Translations under genes and position numbers: made by a program
Notes under the pieces: generated by a model
Databases searched by the model: none
What the model saw: only the letters and a program-made list of their open reading frames with translations
What the model was told of the DNA's origin: nothing
In this document: in pieces, positions 62,341-64,000 of the stretch
How the letters are laid out: every line of letters begins with the position of its first letter
Numbering within the stretch: the stretch's first letter is position 1
Origin: Chitinophaga sp. CF418
Lineage (GTDB): Bacteria; Bacteroidota; Bacteroidia; Chitinophagales; Chitinophagaceae
Direction of reading: 5' to 3'
Assembly: GCF_900142925.1 (NCBI RefSeq)
Contig: NZ_FRCN01000018.1
Location: forward strand, 62,001-126,000
Length of the DNA stretch: 64,000 bases

Positions 62341-63756
62341 ATGAAAAGAACATTTCTATATATACTGATAGCCTTGCTCGCTCCCTTTCTTTCTGCTTGC
62401 TTCAAAGACAAGGGGAACTATGACTATATAAAACTGGGAGAACCGGTTGTATCCAATCTGGACACACTTTATACTGTATTTACAGGAGATAGCCTGGTTA
62501 TATCTCCTAAAATTGTGTTGCCTGAGGGCAGGACTGATCTGACCTGTTACTGGAAGATCGACATTCCCGAAGAAGCGCGTTCTGATGATCATGAAGGATT
62601 AGAACTGAGAATACTTTATGGCCTGGGTGCAAAAAGGTATAGTGCTTTGCTGATCGTGAGGGATAACGGTACCGGAATGCAGTATTACTACAAATTTGTT
62701 ATTAATGGTAGAACTGCATTTACGACGGGAACGCTCGTATTGACAGATGAAGGCGGGCTGGCAAAACTATCATTTATTAAACCGGATGGTACAGTACAGT
62801 CTGATCTTTATCCCTCCATCAACGGCGAAAGCATTGGAACAAATCCCCTGCAGATTATTCCCCTAAGGAACACCAGTTATATGAACGTTAATTTCGCTTA
62901 TTGGATCGTATGTGGTGATGTTGCAAATCCCGCAGTGGAAATTAATAGTGACGATCTGAAGCGGATAAAGTACCTGAAAGAGAACTTTTACGATCCTCCG
63001 GGTGAGCTTCTCCCGAATTATTTCCAGCGCTTAACGAACGGCACTACTACTGCGGTGATGAATGAAAAACTGTATATAGGTACCACAGAGACTGCTCCTT
63101 TCGGCACCTATTATGGTTATTTCAGCAGTCCGATACCAGGCAGTTACAATCTGGCCTCCGACCTTGTTTATGCTTACACGAATGGCGGGGCTTATTATCT
63201 CGGCTTTGATAAAGTGAAAAAGTGTTTCCTGCGTTTTGATCCGACCACTTATTTCGGCACAGATTACATCCAGGAAGATTCACTTTTTAATCCAAAGAAT
63301 CTGAAGATGGATCTATTGGAAATGGAGAAGATTACAGAGAATGATGTGTATGCATTTTGTGACAGCAGTGGACAGACTTATGAACTGAAGTTCAGTCTGA
63401 ATTTCCTGGATGGTAATTCCCGTTTCAAAACAGGTTATAAGCGGAAATTTAAAGGCGATAGCCTGCTAACCGCTCAAACCAAATGGCAGTCTTCTCCTGT
63501 CGGTGCATTTTACTTCACTTCAAATGACAAGATTTACCGTTACAACCCGATTAACCAGGAATTGAGACAGCTGGACGCCAATTTCGGCGGAAAGCAGGTA
63601 ACTATGATAAAGATGCAGGAGGATGGCAATAAGCTTGTTGCAGGCACACAAAACAGTATTTACACACTTGATATAAGTACCGGTAAGTATGGCAATATAC
63701 TCAGCCAGGTGGATGGCCTGCCGGGAAATGTAGTTGATATTTTCGTCAGACAATGA
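62341..63756 (+). CDS. PKD-like family lipoprotein
   Basis: A 471-residue lipoprotein (lipobox L-S-A-C, Cys20). The opening C-F-K-D-K-G-N-Y-D-Y matches the PKD-like lipoproteins that follow DUF4843 genes in Bacteroidota. Two Ig/PKD-like domains occupy about 30-140; a likely propeller-like C-terminal half follows, with repeats such as K-I-Y-R-Y-N-P. It is the last gene of the susC/D operon, followed by a terminator. Role: surface binding, not known in detail. Confidence 0.82.
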   Translation: MKRTFLYILIALLAPFLSACFKDKGNYDYIKLGEPVVSNLDTLYTVFTGDSLVISPKIVLPEGRTDLTCYWKIDIPEEARSDDHEGLELRILYGLGAKRYSALLIVRDNGTGMQYYYKFVINGRTAFTTGTLVLTDEGGLAKLSFIKPDGTVQSDLYPSINGESIGTNPLQIIPLRNTSYMNVNFAYWIVCGDVANPAVEINSDDLKRIKYLKENFYDPPGELLPNYFQRLTNGTTTAVMNEKLYIGTTETAPFGTYYGYFSSPIPGSYNLASDLVYAYTNGGAYYLGFDKVKKCFLRFDPTTYFGTDYIQEDSLFNPKNLKMDLLEMEKITENDVYAFCDSSGQTYELKFSLNFLDGNSRFKTGYKRKFKGDSLLTAQTKWQSSPVGAFYFTSNDKIYRYNPINQELRQLDANFGGKQVTMIKMQEDGNKLVAGTQNSIYTLDISTGKYGNILSQVDGLPGNVVDIFVRQ

Positions 63757-63819
63757 CGCCTGTTATGTAATCCTATCCTGAATAAACCTATTTAACCAAC
63801 CATTAACCCTACAACAAAA

Positions 63820-63845
63820 AGCCCCGCGATACTTTTCGCGGGGCT
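63820..63845. terminator. Bidirectional terminator between convergent genes
   Basis: A perfect 10-bp GC-rich stem (63820-63829 with 63836-63845) with a T-run on the minus-strand exit. It serves the partial gene on the right and probably the susC/D operon too. Confidence 0.85.
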
Positions 63846-63866
63846 CTGTTATACTGCCGTTTGCTA

Positions 63867-64000
63867 TTATTTGCAAGCGCCTTTTACAAAAGGAGCATCT
63901 TCAAACTTTAGCTTGCTCTGATCTTTGTCAAATACAGGATTTCCCTGGGCATCAAGAGAAGAAGGTATCGCTTCAAATACCTGGTCGTTTTCCACCTTAA
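63867..64000 (-). CDS. 3' end of an unidentified gene
   Basis: The last 44 codons of a minus-strand gene cut off by the window edge, ending A-P-F-V-K-G-A-C-K and a TAA stop. The frame is open to the edge and the terminator at 63820 lies 22 bases beyond the stop. No family can be named from this fragment. Confidence 0.65.
   Translation of the reverse strand, partial: KVENDQVFEAIPSSLDAQGNPVFDKDQSKLKFEDAPFVKGACK

Overview
The window looks like the chromosome of a member of the Bacteroidota, most likely Chitinophagaceae and Chitinophaga-like. The reasons are the SusC/SusD pair with an ECF sigma/FecR switch, many short lipoprotein and Tat leaders, promoters with the Bacteroidota -7 box TAnnTTTG, weak Shine-Dalgarno signals, IcmF, and housekeeping order rpmH-rnpA-yidD. 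The genus is inference. I see no tRNA, rRNA, CRISPR array, insertion sequence or prophage.

Layout. 1-5.2 kb: rpmH, rnpA (no canonical start codon), yidD, an S41 C-terminal processing protease, then a Tat-exported Gfo/Idh/MocA oxidoreductase paired with a DUF1080 lipoprotein. 5.2-10.9 kb: Mn-type superoxide dismutase, a PAS-LuxR regulator, a small J-like protein, an SPFH protein, tadA and ligA. 10.9-11.75 kb is non-coding, with seven degenerate copies of a short repeat and an orphan terminator. 11.75-19.7 kb: icmF, a GH125 mannosidase, a membrane-anchored MutS homologue and a radical SAM protein. 19.7-21.7 kb is mostly intergenic around one DinB-fold gene. It holds four strong terminators with no ordinary gene in front of them, and two 30-codon ORFs whose C-terminal halves align. 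21.7-24.8 kb: an AAA+ ATPase, a fatty acid hydroxylase/sterol desaturase and an ECF sigma factor.

24.8-52.3 kb is a surface-polysaccharide locus. A 48-bp element containing a -7 box occurs almost unchanged in front of both transcription units: glf plus a glycosyltransferase, and the long run from the Wza-like export protein through Wzz, legB, legC, a NeuD-type acetyltransferase, legI, legG, ptmE-like, legF, a sialidase-like lipoprotein, Wzx, an orphan transferase-like protein, Wzy, four glycosyltransferases, a beta-helix protein, gmd and fcl. A Wzi-family outer membrane protein follows from its own promoter. The genes predict a Wzx/Wzy-dependent polymer containing legionaminic acid (or a close nonulosonic acid), L-fucose and galactofuranose. 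The initiating glycosyl-phosphate transferase and the Wzc kinase domain are not in the window.

52.4-64 kb: an Uup-type ABC-F protein, a small basic exported protein, and a nutrient-uptake locus of ECF sigma, FecR, SusC with a signalling STN domain, SusD, a DUF4843 lipoprotein and a PKD-like lipoprotein. The 3' end of an unidentified minus-strand gene lies at the right edge.

The most unusual items are the 30-codon ORF/terminator cassettes at 19.9-21.5 kb, the duplicated polysaccharide promoter element, the repeat cluster at 11.2-11.4 kb, the sialidase and orphan transferase inside a nonulosonic acid operon, and the start-less rnpA. Functions come from motif recognition only; no database search was run.
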